Assembly: GCA_958450325.1 (NCBI GenBank)
Contig: OY288248.1
Span: forward strand, 43,848,005-43,912,004
Direction: 5' to 3'
DNA length: 64,000 nt
Source of the DNA: Agrostemma githago
Lineage: Eukaryota; Streptophyta; Magnoliopsida; Caryophyllales; Caryophyllaceae
The notes below the pieces were generated by a model that was not told the origin of the DNA, ran no database searches, and worked only from the letters and a program-made list of their open reading frames with translations. Below are positions 22,732-34,375 of the stretch, one piece after another. The position numbers and the translations under genes were made by a program. Position 1 is the first letter of the stretch, and each line of letters begins with the position of its first letter.

Positions 22732-23484
22732 TGTTGGTGATTTGAGTTAATCACATTTCATTTGATGTAGTCGGGGTTTAGTTACAAAGAAGGGTGAACT
22801 CGGTTTAGCTATATGACGAGTCGGGAGTGCGGAGTACACGCTTGTCTAAGTCTAAATTGAGCTTACGGTTTGTCTAAATGATTTAGTGTACGTGTCTACG
22901 TTTCCGTCTTTACCCGTATTAATCATGGGTAATCGGGGTGTGTTACGTTGGAAAATCCGTTAAAGTTTTGTGTGGATCCTTATCATTGTTAACCGTCATC
23001 TTTGACGTGTATTGATCTCACATTTTCAGTTTGGACATATGTGTTTGCATGGACATATGTGTTTGCATGGATATATGTGGTTGCATATGTGTTTGCATGC
23101 ACTGGGAGAGGTTATTTTTCATTTCTTAATGATGAACACGTACACTTGCATGGATGACAGAGGGACTTTGATATAGATACTCCATCTATTATCATTGGCA
23201 GGCTCTTGGTTTTCTTTGTAAAAAAAAATATAACATTTAATCTCCATAGGTTGTTGCTCAAAAATTCTAGTGTCGGAATAAGAGTGTCCAATTGTAGTCT
23301 TATCCCACAAGAAAATCGTGTAACCCGGGACACTATAGGGTCGATTATTCTTGAAGGAAAGTGATTCCGTTCACGATTCTACAAGATATCCAAGCAATTG
23401 TACTTTTTCGTCGTTGTAATTTTAATAGTTTAGTGTAACTATTGTAATATTCGATATTGTTGTATCCCGGTGCATTTTACAACA
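22732..23484 (+). repeat. 5' LTR of Copia element 1
   Basis: 753 bp. Bases 23252-23484 are repeated almost exactly at 31460-31696. It contains three to four short tandem copies of GGACATATGTGTTTGCAT near 23032-23099. No TGGTATCAGAGC primer site follows; the gag ATG is only 22 bases after the LTR end, so the primer site is lost or atypical. Confidence 0.75.
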
Positions 23485-25728
23485 ATCTTCAAGAATAATC
23501 CCTACAATGTCGAATGTGAAAGAGATGACAACGAAAATCGGGAAATTGGACAAGTTCGAGGGTGTCGATTTCCATCGATGGCAAAAGAAGATGCATTTTC
23601 TCTTGACTGCTTTGGAGGTGGTATATGTTCTTAGCACACCGATACCGGAAGTGTTGGATGATGGTCCAATCGATCAACTTCGGAAGAGGAACAAATGGGA
23701 GAATGATGACTACATTTGTCGAGGGCACATTCTAAATGGTATGTCGGATTCTCTATTTGATATCTATCAAAATGTTGAGTCGGCCAAAGATTTATGGGAT
23801 CAACTAGAATCTAAATATATGGAGGAGGATGCTTCAAGTAAAAAGTTTTTGGTTAGTAATTTTATGAATTACAAAATGGTAGATTCTAGGCCGGTAATGG
23901 AACAATATAACGAGTTATTGCGTTTATTGGGTCAATTTGCTCAACATAAGATGGAAATGGATGAGTCAATTTTGGTGTCAAGTATTATTGATAAATTACC
24001 ACCTTTATGGAAAGATTGCAAACGGATGCTTAAGCATAAAAAGGAAGAGTTGAGTCTTGTTCAACTCGGTAGTCACTTGCGTATAGAGGAATCTCTAAGG
24101 GCGCAAGAGGATACTAAGGCCAAGGGTAAAATGGCTACGGATCCGTCTTCCATCAATGTGGTGGAGGGTGGTGAGGGTTCTTCTAATAAGAATAAGGGTA
24201 AAAAGAGGCCACATTCTAGTGTTAGCGATGATACCAATGTAGTACCTAAGGGTGCTTGTTGGATTTGCGGTAAATATGGTCACTTCAAAGCGGATTGTAC
24301 CGTGAAAAGGAACAAAAAGGCAACACAGAAAGGGCCTTCTGGGCAGCGGTCTAAGGACAAAGGGCAAGGGTCTAAGGACCAAGCGCCACCTAAACATCAA
24401 GATCAGAATCTATCTTGTGGTTTTAATTCGGTTGAGAATTATGTATCATTGATTTCTGAGGCATTTTATATGCAGGATGACGATGTTGCATGGTGGATTG
24501 ACTCGGGTGCTACCAAGCATGTTTGTAGAGACCGTCGATGGTTTGAAGATTACAAACCGGTGAAAGATGGGTCCCTCTTATTTATGGGAAACGAGTCAAA
24601 AGCTGCCATTGTCGGTGTAGGAACCGTGGTGTTGAAGTTTAGTTCCGGAAAATTTATTACCTTAAAGCATGTATTACATGTGCCTTGTATTAGAAAGAAT
24701 TTGGTATCCGGTAGTTTGCTTTCGAATGATGGATTTAAATTAGTATTTGAATGTGATAAATTTGTATTAAGTAAGCATGGATTGTTTATTGGATTTGGTT
24801 ATTTATGTAATGGCATGTTCATGTTGAATTTGAATCATGATGATGTTGATCGTGCTATGGTTTGTAGTGATGTTAATACATCGGTTTTGTGGCATGTTAG
24901 ATTAGGTCATGTTCATTTCAAAAGAATGATGTTAATGTCTAAAAATGAGTTGATTCCATCTTTTGACATAAATAATATGAATAAGTGTAACACTTGCATG
25001 TTGACTAAAATTGTTAGGCAACCTTTTCCTAGTGTTGAAAGATCGTCTTCGGTTTTGGAACTTATTCATAGTGACCTATGTGATTTGTATGCTACACCGT
25101 CTTTGGGTAATAAAAGATATGTAGTAACTTTTATAGATGATTGTACTCATTTTTGTTATGTATTTTTGTTGCACACTAAAGATGAGGCAATGGATATGTT
25201 TAATCACTACTACAAAATTAGTCATAGACATGACCTAATAGACATAGGTTAAAAGAAAAACCCACATCTATTTTTAATAGACATAGGTTATTTAAAAAAC
25301 CTATGTATATAAAAGAAAATATACATAGGTCAAAATTAAAACCCATGTCTAAAAATTATACACATAGGTCAAAATAAAACCTATGTCTGTAATATATGAA
25401 TAGATGTAGGGTATATAGAAAACCATGTATATTGATGTAATACTAATAAAGTAGTGACACATGTCTATTCTATTAGTCCTAATAAACTAATAATATTTTC
25501 TTAATTAGACACAAATGGTAGATATTTATTCTATTTTATTTTATTTTTTTACTCTTACTTAATAATTCCTACGCAGCATCTTACTTTCCCTTTTTCATAC
25601 ATAGAACTCGAAGCTCGCTCAGCCATGAAACGAAAACTAAGCTCCGAGACCCACCCCTAATCCCTAATCCCTAATCCTCCGGCATAATCTTCAATCCTAA
25701 CCTTCAATCAACCTTCAATAAGCTTCAA

Positions 25729-25836
25729 TTCTGATTTCACGCGTAGGCTTCTTCAATCCGTCAATCCTGATTTCACGCGTAGGCTTCTTCAATCCGTCAA
25801 TCCTGATTTCACGCGTAGGCTTCTTCAATTCGTAAG
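25729..25836. repeat. 36-bp tandem repeat x3
   Basis: The unit starts TCCTGATTTCACGCGTAGGC and continues with TTCTTCAATCCGTCAA. It occurs three times head to tail inside CACTA transposon 2. Confidence 0.9.
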
Positions 25837-27819
25837 TTTCTTCTTCAATTCCTTCAGTAATCCATCGCCTCCTCTGTTATTGTTCGTTTATATTCGATTT
25901 TGGGGTTTTAGGGTTTTCGATTTGTGAAATTCGTTTATAGTTGCTTCATACATTGATTGTTGGGGTTTTGATTCAATAATAGGTGTTTTTATCATTTTGA
26001 ATGGACCGTCCTCAATAACTGCCACTTCCGACCCCACTGTGTATTGAACTATTGATACGCCGATAATGCTGTGGAATAACAGAAATATTTCCGTCTTTGC
26101 CTTGGTTAAACGATGTAGTCGTGTTCATGAATAGGATTTTGCCAATATGAGCCTGCAAGCTCTTCTTACGGACGATCCGGGTGCTCAATGGCTCAGTCTT
26201 ATGCCTTGGTAGTGTACGCTGTGGCTGTGGCTGTGTGTGTTTTGCTTTGAGTCTGTGAGTAGTTTTTGTTTTTGGTGTGAAGAGAAGAGTATAGGGATGG
26301 GAAAGAAGGGGTGATAGATAGACTGATAAGAGGTGAGAAGACTGACTGAATACTGATAGAAATGGGCAAAAGGTGATACTACGTAGATAACTAGATAGAT
26401 AGACATTTGGTAGAGCATTTTATAAACAATTTTGTTAGCTTACGTGTGAGATCAGTGCATCCTACTTCATTATTCTCAATCTATTCAACTCATTATTCTT
26501 TTTTGTTCACTTGGTTTTTATTTAGGCATGTGACTTCATTGCAACATCATTTACAATTTACATTAGTTTGATTTCTTACCTAAGCGTATATATTTTTAAT
26601 TACAGGGACTTTTCATTTACATTCTTCAACTAAGATATCTCATTAAGTTAATTTATCACACGTGTGTATTCATTGTTTCTGGGAGTTGCTACTTGCTAGA
26701 GTATGTTATATGGAACTTCTTTTTAATTACGGAATCATAGCCTTTCTGTTTTTGATCCTTGGGGAAAGCTTATGCTGCCTGCAGGCTTGGAGCATGTTGT
26801 ATAATTGACAACAAGGATATAATGTTTTTTCCACTGCTTTGGGGGGAGTTTATTTACTCTTACTGAGCACTACATTTACTTTTTCCTACCTGTTGAGATT
26901 CCTTGCCATCAAGGCATCTCAGGCTTATGTCTGTCTTTTTGTTTCTGATTTTATTTAGGCTCATCACTTTCAAGGCGACATTGTTTATGGAAGTCGTTGG
27001 TTATCTGATCTTCCTTCTTTTTCCTTCTAGAGCAAAATTAAATCCTTCCATGACACGTGTTTCCTTTCCTTATCGAGTTATTTTTTACTACAGGCTAGCT
27101 GTCTTAAAAGTTCAGGATATAGAAGCTTCCACTGCTTTTAAGGGAGTTTTCTTAGTTTTAATAATTGTTTTATTTTATTGTTAGTTTTAATAAGAAAGAA
27201 GCCAGGAGACAATGACATACAAGATCATCATCATTTTCCATTTGTATTCTTACAATACAAAGATTTGGGGTAAACGTCATTTGAATGATCACACAATCAA
27301 GAAGTTAATAGGAAAGGAGAGGAGATGCATCCAACTATATAAATCATTGATGAGCTCTAGCCTGTAGGCAAAAACAATAACAGCATAAGGAAGAGATAAC
27401 TCATAGTATATCATTGTTTGAAATGTTTAACCATGTAGCAATAATCTATCCTTTGAGGACGGTGAAGTTTGCTAGTGAAATTTGTGATGTTTATATACAG
27501 TTTATGTCTGATACATCTAATTCATTGTATATTATACAGTATTTGCATTCAAATATCAAATTCATCTTGTTTTCATTCTTGTTCGTTGAGGACAATATAC
27601 ACCAGTTTTTCTTCAAGTGATCTTATATGCTCTTAACTCATGTTTCTCATTTAGCTTGAGCTCAACGATTCAATTCGTCTCATGAGTACTTTGTCCTTTT
27701 TCGACATTGTTTGTAAAGTAAATTTGGATGATTCAATCTCAACAACTTTGCTTGAGTACCGATTATTATGTACTCCGTATCAATTTTATTAAATAAATTA
27801 GCCATCGGGGCTAAATTAA

Positions 27820-28750
27820 CAACTGATAGATACATGATTGTCTCAGGTAAAATGTTATGGATTCGTCTCAGTTATCAAACTAACGAAGTTTTTACCGTCA
27901 TTCTTTACTGCCTGCCGAATGTAGTTCAAGGACATGGCAATTCAATTAACTCAGTAGTTAAAATGTTATGCATTCGTCTCAGTTATGCATTCGTCTCAGT
28001 CGTGTTCATAAAATGAGTTTAGTTTGTAGAATGTAGCCATGTATGTGTTGTATGTCCAGCTTAGGCAGCTAGGCTGAAACCACAGAGGTAAACTGTTTTA
28101 TAAATAGCCTTGTTTTTGGCCTCTTTTGTCGATTTGGCAACTTTGTCGAAGATTTATAACCTTGTGTAGAACTACATTCGGCAGGCAGTAAAAATTGACG
28201 GTAAAAACTTCGTTACATTCGGCAGGCAGTAAAAATTGACGGTAAAAACTTCGTTAGTTTGATAACTAAATGCATAACATTTTAATTACTGACAGTACAT
28301 TACAGTTGCAGTACAGTCTAACTGTTTTATAAATAGCCTCGTTTTTGGCCTCTTTTGTTGATTTGGCAACTTTGTCGAAGATTTTTTTACCTTGAGTAGA
28401 ACTATATTCGGCAGGCAGTAAAAAATGATGGTAAAAACTTCGTTTGTTTGATAACTAAATGCATAACATTTTAATTACTGACAGTACATTACAGTTGCAG
28501 TACAGTCTAACTGTTTTATAAATAGCCTCGTTTTTGGCCTCTTTTGTTGATTTGGCAACTTTGTTGAAGAAATATTTACCTTGAGTTGAACTACATTCGG
28601 CAGGCAGTAAAGAATGACGGTAAAAACTGATAGATACATTCGTTAGTTTGATAACTGAGACGAATGCATAAAATTTTAACAACTGATAGATACATGAATC
28701 TCCTTGTAGAAAGTAACAGGTTAACCATGGAATTGAATTGCCATGTCCTT
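27820..28750. repeat. Tandem and inverted repeats inside CACTA 2
   Basis: A ~190-bp unit beginning AACTGTTTTATAAATAGCC is repeated three times (about 28090-28318, 28319-28508, 28509-28693). The first has an extra duplication of the CATTCGGCAGGCAGTAAAAA segment. An inverted copy of the same segment, with CTGCCTGCCGAATGTAG and GACATGGCAATTCAAT, lies at 27820-27955. The pair could form a long stem-loop. Confidence 0.8.
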
Positions 28751-30279
28751 GCACTTGTGAGTTGTGATTATTCATCCAGATTTCTGCTCGCGCTACTCCT
28801 GCTTTACTTATGACTTGTGACTTGTGACTACAGTTGCATATTACTGTTTTTTACTAATTCCTGCAATCGATGTTTGCTAATAGTATCCTGAAAGGAATTG
28901 TCTCTGTTTCCAAATAATTGATCAATGTGAGAAATCAAACATTTCCATCTCCGATCAGTTCAATAACACTCTCATGATATACCTCTCTTGCAGGGAGATT
29001 CAATTCCGCCTATATTGCTTTGTTTTGAGATGGTTTAGGTTCCATGATTGAAGACTGAAAATTCAGCGAGCTTAGGTATCAATCATCTACATTCAAACCT
29101 CTGTTTTTGATATAGGATTATTTTATGTATATTAATCAGTATGATGTCAAAATTCTATGACTATTCTTTTTGTGGAACAAGAATGATTGCAATATTTGTA
29201 TATCCTGCAATTCATGTTTGCTAATGTTATCGTGAACTTTATTAAAATGCAAGTTGATCGGATTGAGTTAGTTCTGAATTCTGATGCCAGAAATCTGTTT
29301 TTTTTAATGCTATGAAACTTCAGATGTTATGAGTACATTGTAGACGTTTGTGAGTTTGTGTAGCGGAAATTCAATCCCAAAATCTGAATGTTTTTGTACT
29401 AAAATCAACAGTGTTTGTATTCAAATCCTAAATGATTTGGATCATTTTCGGGTTTGTTATTTTTAATTTTTTTTAGGGATATTGGTTCATTTTTTATAAT
29501 AATAGTCGGGTCATTTTCGAGTTAGCCCGAGTCAATTCGGTTTACGGATCAACCTCAGATCTTCAGTTTGGGTTGACTTATTCGGGTTGGATCAATTTTG
29601 AAAGATCTTCTCGTATGGATAACAAATTACTCCTATTTATTTAGAATTTTGATTCCAACCTTATTTACGGAGTATAATACGAGTATTTGATCAACTAAGT
29701 TTTATTGGATCAACTAAGAGGAGTATTAATGCACCTTACTTCATTCTAGTTCATAATTATTCCTGTGTGAAATAGATTAATACGGTGTTGTTTGAACCGA
29801 ATGATCCATCAATAGGGAAATGATACATTCATAATTTTATTTTATTGGGTGTTCTATATCTTGTAGTAGTTGGTTGATTATCCATCTTTCATATATTGCT
29901 TTTCATATCATGTTAGGCAAGACGACTTTTATTTAAAAAATTCTAATGTCATTTTTATTTAAAGAGTAAGTGATATGATCATAGGTGATTAAAGCAGATT
30001 TCCAACGGGTCGGCTCTCAAAACGAGATTTATATTCATAGATGATAGTTCAAGTGCTATCCTAGATACTTGTTAGTTTCTATATATGTGAATGTGTTGAT
30101 GTCTTCCTACCTGTCTTTCTTTTTGTTTTAACTACATCAACATGTATGGCTCCTGCTTAGTTTTTATGAACTACTTTGGCTAATTATTTTGGCTAATTAT
30201 TGATTGGATTTGATGCATGTTGCCTTGTTGGTTCTTGTTTGTGATTGAATTGCTGATGTTGGTATATATGTTGCTATAG

Positions 30280-30561
30280 TGTGCTTGTCAGCCGGGGAAC
30301 ACAAAATGTGGCTACTACATAATGAAGTACATGACCGACTTAATCACTTCTTCTAGTTTGAAAGGAACTATTGATAAGGTAACAAGACTTCGAGCACATA
30401 CACATTTTCTCTATGTTATAATCAAAGTATTTATGTTCTTGAAGTATTCGCTTTCAATTATATTGAAATTGTTGCAGCACTTCAAAGTACTTGCCACGTA
30501 TTCACAAGAAGACATCGATGAGGTTCGCGATTTGTGGGCTAACTATTATCTTCAAAATTAG
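30280..30561 (+). CDS. Ulp1-like protease C-terminal fragment carried by CACTA 2
   Basis: Exon 30280-30378 (acceptor CTATAG, donor AAG/GTAACA) encodes CACQPGNTKCGYYIMKYMTD. Exon 30478-30561 (acceptor TTGCAG) ends YSQEDIDEVRDLWANYYLQN then stop. The Q-x-P-G-N-x-x-C-G-Y-Y block is the Gln/Cys part of the C48 protease fold that many plant CACTA elements carry next to their transposase genes. Upstream catalytic His and Asp exons are not found, so this is a remnant. Confidence 0.65.
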   Translation, partial: CACQPGNTKCGYYIMKYMTDLITSSSLKGTIDKVTRLRAHTHFLYVIIKVFMFLKYSLSIILKLLQHFKVLATYSQEDIDEVRDLWANYYLQN

Positions 30562-31187
30562 AAGTATGAGACATGCATGTAGTATTCAATGTATGAGCTA
30601 AAAAGATTGGTTGTAGTAGGAAGAGATTTTATTATTGGTACATCGCGTAATTGTGTAGTTTTTTTTATCTAAGCTACTTATTTGTTTGGGATGATGACTA
30701 CTTTTATGAAATATGGAACGTTTGATCGTCCAATTCGACGTTGTATAATTTATGAGATTTATTTTGGTTTCGGTTGGATTGCAGTTTCTTATAAAAAATA
30801 CGGAAAGCATTAATAATTGATATCATTTTCGGACTGATTACTATGACAATAAACATGGGGCAGACGAAAAACCCATGTTTGTACTATGACAATAAACATG
30901 GGGCAAACAAATAACCCATGTCTGTACTATGACAATAAACATGGGGCGAACAAAAAACCCATGTCTATATTTATAATAGACATAGGGCGAACAAAAAAAC
31001 CATGTCTATAGTTTTTATAGACATGGGTTAATTGAAAAACCTATGTCTATGTTTTAGATAGACATAGGACATACGACCCATGTCTAAGTATTGGACAATT
31101 GATGTCACTCAACTTAACATGGGTCGCGAAACCCATGTCTATTAGTTAAAACGACCCATGTCTATGTCATGTTTTGTAGTAGTGAAT

Positions 31188-31459
31188 ATCTATAAAAGTG
31201 AAGTTGAGCTTCAATTGTCTTCTAAGATTAAGAAGATGCGTACCGATAGAGGTGGTGAATTTTATGATCCATCCTTTTTCGAATCATGTGGTATAATACA
31301 TGAGGTAACGGCACCGTATACGCCACAGCAAAATGGCATTGCGGAGAGAAAAAACCGACCTCTTAAAGAGATGGTAAATTCCATGTTATCTTACTCGGGT
31401 TTGAGTTAGGGTTTTTGGGGGGAAGCAATGTTGACGGCTTGTTACTTGCTTAATAGGAT
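31188..31459 (+). other. Integrase segment beyond the CACTA insertion
   Basis: The frame IYKSEVELQL...KKMRTDRGGEF continues the integrase core from 25204. After the TAG at 31407 it still reads GFWGEAMLTACYLLNRI up to the 3' LTR boundary at 31460. Confidence 0.85.
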
Positions 31460-31696
31460 TGTTGCTCAAAAATTCTAGTGTCGGAATAAGAGTGTCCAAT
31501 TGTAGTCTTATCCCACAAGAAAATCGTGTAACCCGGGACACTATAGGGTCGATTATTCTTGAAGGAAAGTGATTCCGTTCACGATTCTACAAGATATCCA
31601 AGCAATTGTACTTTTTCGTTGTTGTAATTTTAATAGTTTAGCATTTGTAACTATTGTAATATTCGATATTGTTGTATCCCGGTGCATTTTACAACA
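31460..31696 (+). repeat. Truncated 3' LTR of Copia element 1
   Basis: Matches 23252-23484 of the 5' LTR, with a 4-base insertion (GCAT) in a TTTGTAAC stretch. The 5' two thirds of this LTR are missing, together with the rest of pol. Confidence 0.85.
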
Positions 31697-31909
31697 TACT
31701 GTACATATTTACATATCACCTGTATATAATCCATCCTAGGACATGAATGTAGATATTTCTATAATAGTTATACATAATACATCTACTTACATATTAGATT
31801 GGTTCAATTTATTAGAATATATCATAAGTTATATACACTGTATTCTTAATTATGTATATCATTTTTTACTTACAAAACAGAAAGTCATAACCAACCTTAA
31901 CCTTATTTA

Positions 31910-32010
31910 TATGTAATAAACACTTACAAGCATCGAACAAGAAATCATATAAAAAGCTTTTATACGGGTAGTTTTGTCATAGTATATAGATCAATACATA
32001 ATGTACATAT
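31910..32010. repeat. Dispersed local repeat, copy 2
   Basis: It shares AAGCTTTTATACGGGTAGTT with 22681-22710 and 34315-34340. Nearby, 32155-32235 matches the downstream flank of the first F-box-like gene (1846-1930). The rest of 31697-32439 is AT-rich with no gene. Confidence 0.75.
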
Positions 32011-32439
32011 TTACATATCAGCTTTATATATTCATTCGAGAAAATGGTTGTACATATTTCCATAATTGTTGTACTTAACTCTTCTAGATACATATTACTG
32101 GAATCAAATCATAAATTATACACACTGTATTCTTAAGTATGTACGTAACGTAGACTTTAGCGTATATAGGGGCAGTTGAACACAATTGAATGCCTTGATA
32201 ATCTTTAAACTAGATTTATGAAGTACAAAATAAAACATCTAGTTATATACATTTGATTGGTAAATTTTACTGAAGCACTCATGATCCGTCAAACATAGCC
32301 TTATGTACACATACATATACAAACGCTTGATTAGTAAATAATTTTATAACAAGAGTACATAAGTTCAAATTAACTTGAGATTCTTCTTTTATATAGTACT
32401 CCGTAACAAACATTACATATATAAGTAAAAAAAATATAG

Positions 32440-32961
32440 TTACACATCTGGATAAAAATTTCTTGGCTCAAACAGATATTCAGCAAAGGTAGATGCTCCA
32501 CGAAACACTTGCTGTGGAACACCTTCAAAATTTCCTCTTTCTCCTTCTTCAGGAGAAGAACCATGAAGATGAACTACATCTTCTGGAGATGCAAGTCGAA
32601 GTTGCATGTTGTGTAGTATATTTCTACAAAGCAGATCATCAGTCAAATAGCATCTGCATTGCTTTAACAACAAGATACCATTCCTATGAAGACGATGTGC
32701 CAAAAGTATTTGACCCCACCTCTTGCAAACAAGTGTCAATTTTGCAAACTCTTCCTTTCGAAAAGTAGGGTTGAACTTTTTGAAAATTATTTCCATTATA
32801 TTTTCATTTGCAAAAACGTTTTCAAGTGATTCAACATATGGACTTGAAATGGATCCATAAAAATCGGTAAGTATAAAAGGCAACTTCTCCTTTTGAGAAG
32901 CAAACCACAATTTATGTTGTTGCCTAATATTGTATATCCGTCCATCACATGTAACATTCAT
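32440..32961 (-). CDS. F-box-like protein, copy 2
   Basis: An uninterrupted 173-codon frame. I chose the ATG at 32961 (MNVTCDGRIYNI) because the upstream part of the longer frame is a GAGA-rich repeat typical of a 5' leader. Residues ~53-90 resemble an F-box: IMEIIFKKFNPTFRKEEFAK, then LTLVCKRWGQILLAH. A Cys/Leu segment follows (QCRCYLTDDLLCRNIL), shared with the broken copy at 2147-2659. No kelch or LRR repeats follow, and the protein is short. F-box proteins link substrates to SCF ubiquitin ligases; the target is unknown. With the Copia insertion removed it would lie ~1.6 kb upstream of Ulp1 copy B, on the same strand. It is the only member of the array in this window without an obvious lesion. 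Confidence 0.6.
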   Translation of the reverse strand: MNVTCDGRIYNIRQQHKLWFASQKEKLPFILTDFYGSISSPYVESLENVFANENIMEIIFKKFNPTFRKEEFAKLTLVCKRWGQILLAHRLHRNGILLLKQCRCYLTDDLLCRNILHNMQLRLASPEDVVHLHGSSPEEGERGNFEGVPQQVFRGASTFAEYLFEPRNFYPDV

Positions 32962-33987
32962 CTTGTGTTGAGAAAGGAAGAGAGAAAAAGAGATACACAG
33001 AGAGACACACAAAAAGAGAGGGAAAGAGAGAAACAAAGAGACAAAGTGAGAATTTGTTGAGAATATGGGATTTTATAGAACAAGTTTTTATAATATGGGA
33101 TTATGTACACAAGTTTTTATAGCACAAGTTTTTAATAACCCGTTATAACCTGATAATAACCTTTTAATCTTCTAAGACAGATTATGGGCACCAAAACAGA
33201 ATGTTCATAGTTTGTTGGCTTATATTAATCATGCATTATGTGAGCTTTAAAGTAATTTATGTACACCACAAAGACAAAATAGAAAAATAGATAAAGTTAA
33301 TATAAACAAAAATAGAAAAATAGATGAATTAATGAAATATTTTACCGAAAATATTAGAATCGCCCATCATCGAACATCTTGCAATTGTTTCTAGACTATT
33401 CACTGCATTCAAAAAACGAATCACGACGTCCAATGTATAAGACAGTGATTTACCAATGTATAAAATGCCTTAAATGTAGTACATAAATTTAAATTGAAAT
33501 AAAGTTTAATAATCTGTACACACATAAATTTAGGTGTAACCATTTAAATTCTGGATTCTATTAGACACAATTCTTCACTTTGGTAAATGAGGGATTTGAT
33601 CGGTGAATTAAAATCTGTCTACCATGCAGTAAATAAATATCTCGAAAATGCATAAGTAATAATTCCAAAGGAGGTTGAGTGGAATTTCAATCAGTCATAC
33701 ATACTCCTCAAGCTAAGATTGAGAGCAGTTAAACTTTCAAAATTGAAAAAAAACACAAAAAATGTATGTAGAAGTGATGTACCCTTCTAAATGCATTATT
33801 GCAAATCTACCATTTGAGTGGGTTGATAATAGGGTTACCAGTAGATCACTAACTGGTTTAAAGAACAAGTTAATTTGCTTGAACATTAAGTACATATTCA
33901 TATATAACTTGTACATAACCCATCTTATAGTGGTTCATGTTACTAGAACAAATCATAAGTTATATACACTTTCTTCTAAATTATGTA

Positions 33988-34246
33988 CTCCCTCCGTTCC
34001 AACCATTTGTATACGTTCGCTTTATGCACGTACGTCGATACTTCTTTTCTTTTGTCTATATCTTTAGTTACCTGTTACTAAAAATTATAAAAATTTGATA
34101 TTCATAATGTATTTTATTAGACAATTTAAACAAGATCCCACATGACTATCTTTTATTTTATATATTAGAAGTTACATTGAAGATTCTCATCACTTATAAA
34201 TAGTGTTAAAAAAACAAATGTATACAAATGCTTGGAACGGAGGGAG
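33988..34246. mobile_element. Stowaway-like (Tc1/mariner) MITE 1
   Basis: 259 bp with inverted ends CTCCCTCCGTTCC and GGAACGGAGGGAG and a TA target duplication (33986-33987, 34247-34248). These ends are diagnostic of Stowaway MITEs. Confidence 0.95.
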
Positions 34247-34264
34247 TACATCATATTATACACA

Positions 34265-34375
34265 CTGTATTGTGTAATAAACACTTACATGCATTGAATA
34301 AGAAATCATATACAAAGCTTTTATACGGGTAGTTTTGTCGTACATATATTAATACATACTGTACATATTTACATA
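34265..34375. repeat. Dispersed local repeat, copy 3
   Basis: The AAGCTTTTATACGGGTAGTT segment occurs again, followed by TTAATACATACTGTACATAT, the sequence that Copia element 1 split at its own insertion site. Bases 34800-35433 downstream hold no gene I can support. Confidence 0.75.

Larger units (their letters stand above)
25205..31184 (+). mobile_element. CACTA transposon 2 (5.98 kb)
   Basis: Terminal inverted repeats are CACTACTACAAAAT and ATTTTGTAGTAGTG-like (right end TTTTGTAGTAGTG), flanked by a 3-bp target duplication AAT (25202-25204, 31185-31187). Subterminal repeats of ACCCATGTCTAT, GACATAGG and ATAAACATGGGGC occur within ~250 bp of the left end and ~350 bp of the right end, as is typical of CACTA elements. 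It carries a Ulp1-like exon pair near the right end but no recognisable transposase, so it is probably non-autonomous. Much of 25600-30250 has no coding frame I can support. Confidence 0.85.
23507..31409 (+). pseudogene. Copia gag-protease-integrase, interrupted and truncated
   Basis: Frame 23507-25204 continues at 31188 after the CACTA insertion. Residues ~50-190 are the UBN2-type gag region. A zinc knuckle CWICGKYGHFKADC is at 251-264, the protease motif DSGA at 332-335, and the pre-integrase zinc-binding region (LWHVRLGH, CNTC) at 461-497. The integrase core starts at ~515 with Asp522 in HSDLC. After the transposon it resumes with TDRGGEF and NGIAERKN, giving the remaining Asp and Glu of the DDE triad. 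A TAG at 31407-31409 follows SGLS. The normal continuation (GFWGEAMLTACYLLNR) is in the same frame beyond the stop and then meets the 3' LTR. The element cannot encode its own replication. Confidence 0.9.
22732..31696 (+). mobile_element. Copia element 1, internally deleted and carrying a CACTA transposon
   Basis: The left LTR starts TGTTGGTGATTT at 22732 and the right LTR ends TTTTACAACA at 31696. The flanks TACCG (22727-22731) and TACTG (31697-31701) are a 5-bp target duplication with one change; the uninterrupted relative near 34350 reads TACTG. Gag, protease and integrase are present, but the integrase frame runs straight into a 237-bp piece of the 3' LTR. Reverse transcriptase, RNase H and most of the 3' LTR are therefore deleted. 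A CACTA element sits inside the integrase. Confidence 0.85.

Noticed and set aside
24095..24400. Minus-strand frame opposite gag
   Set aside because: Shadow of the Copia gag frame.
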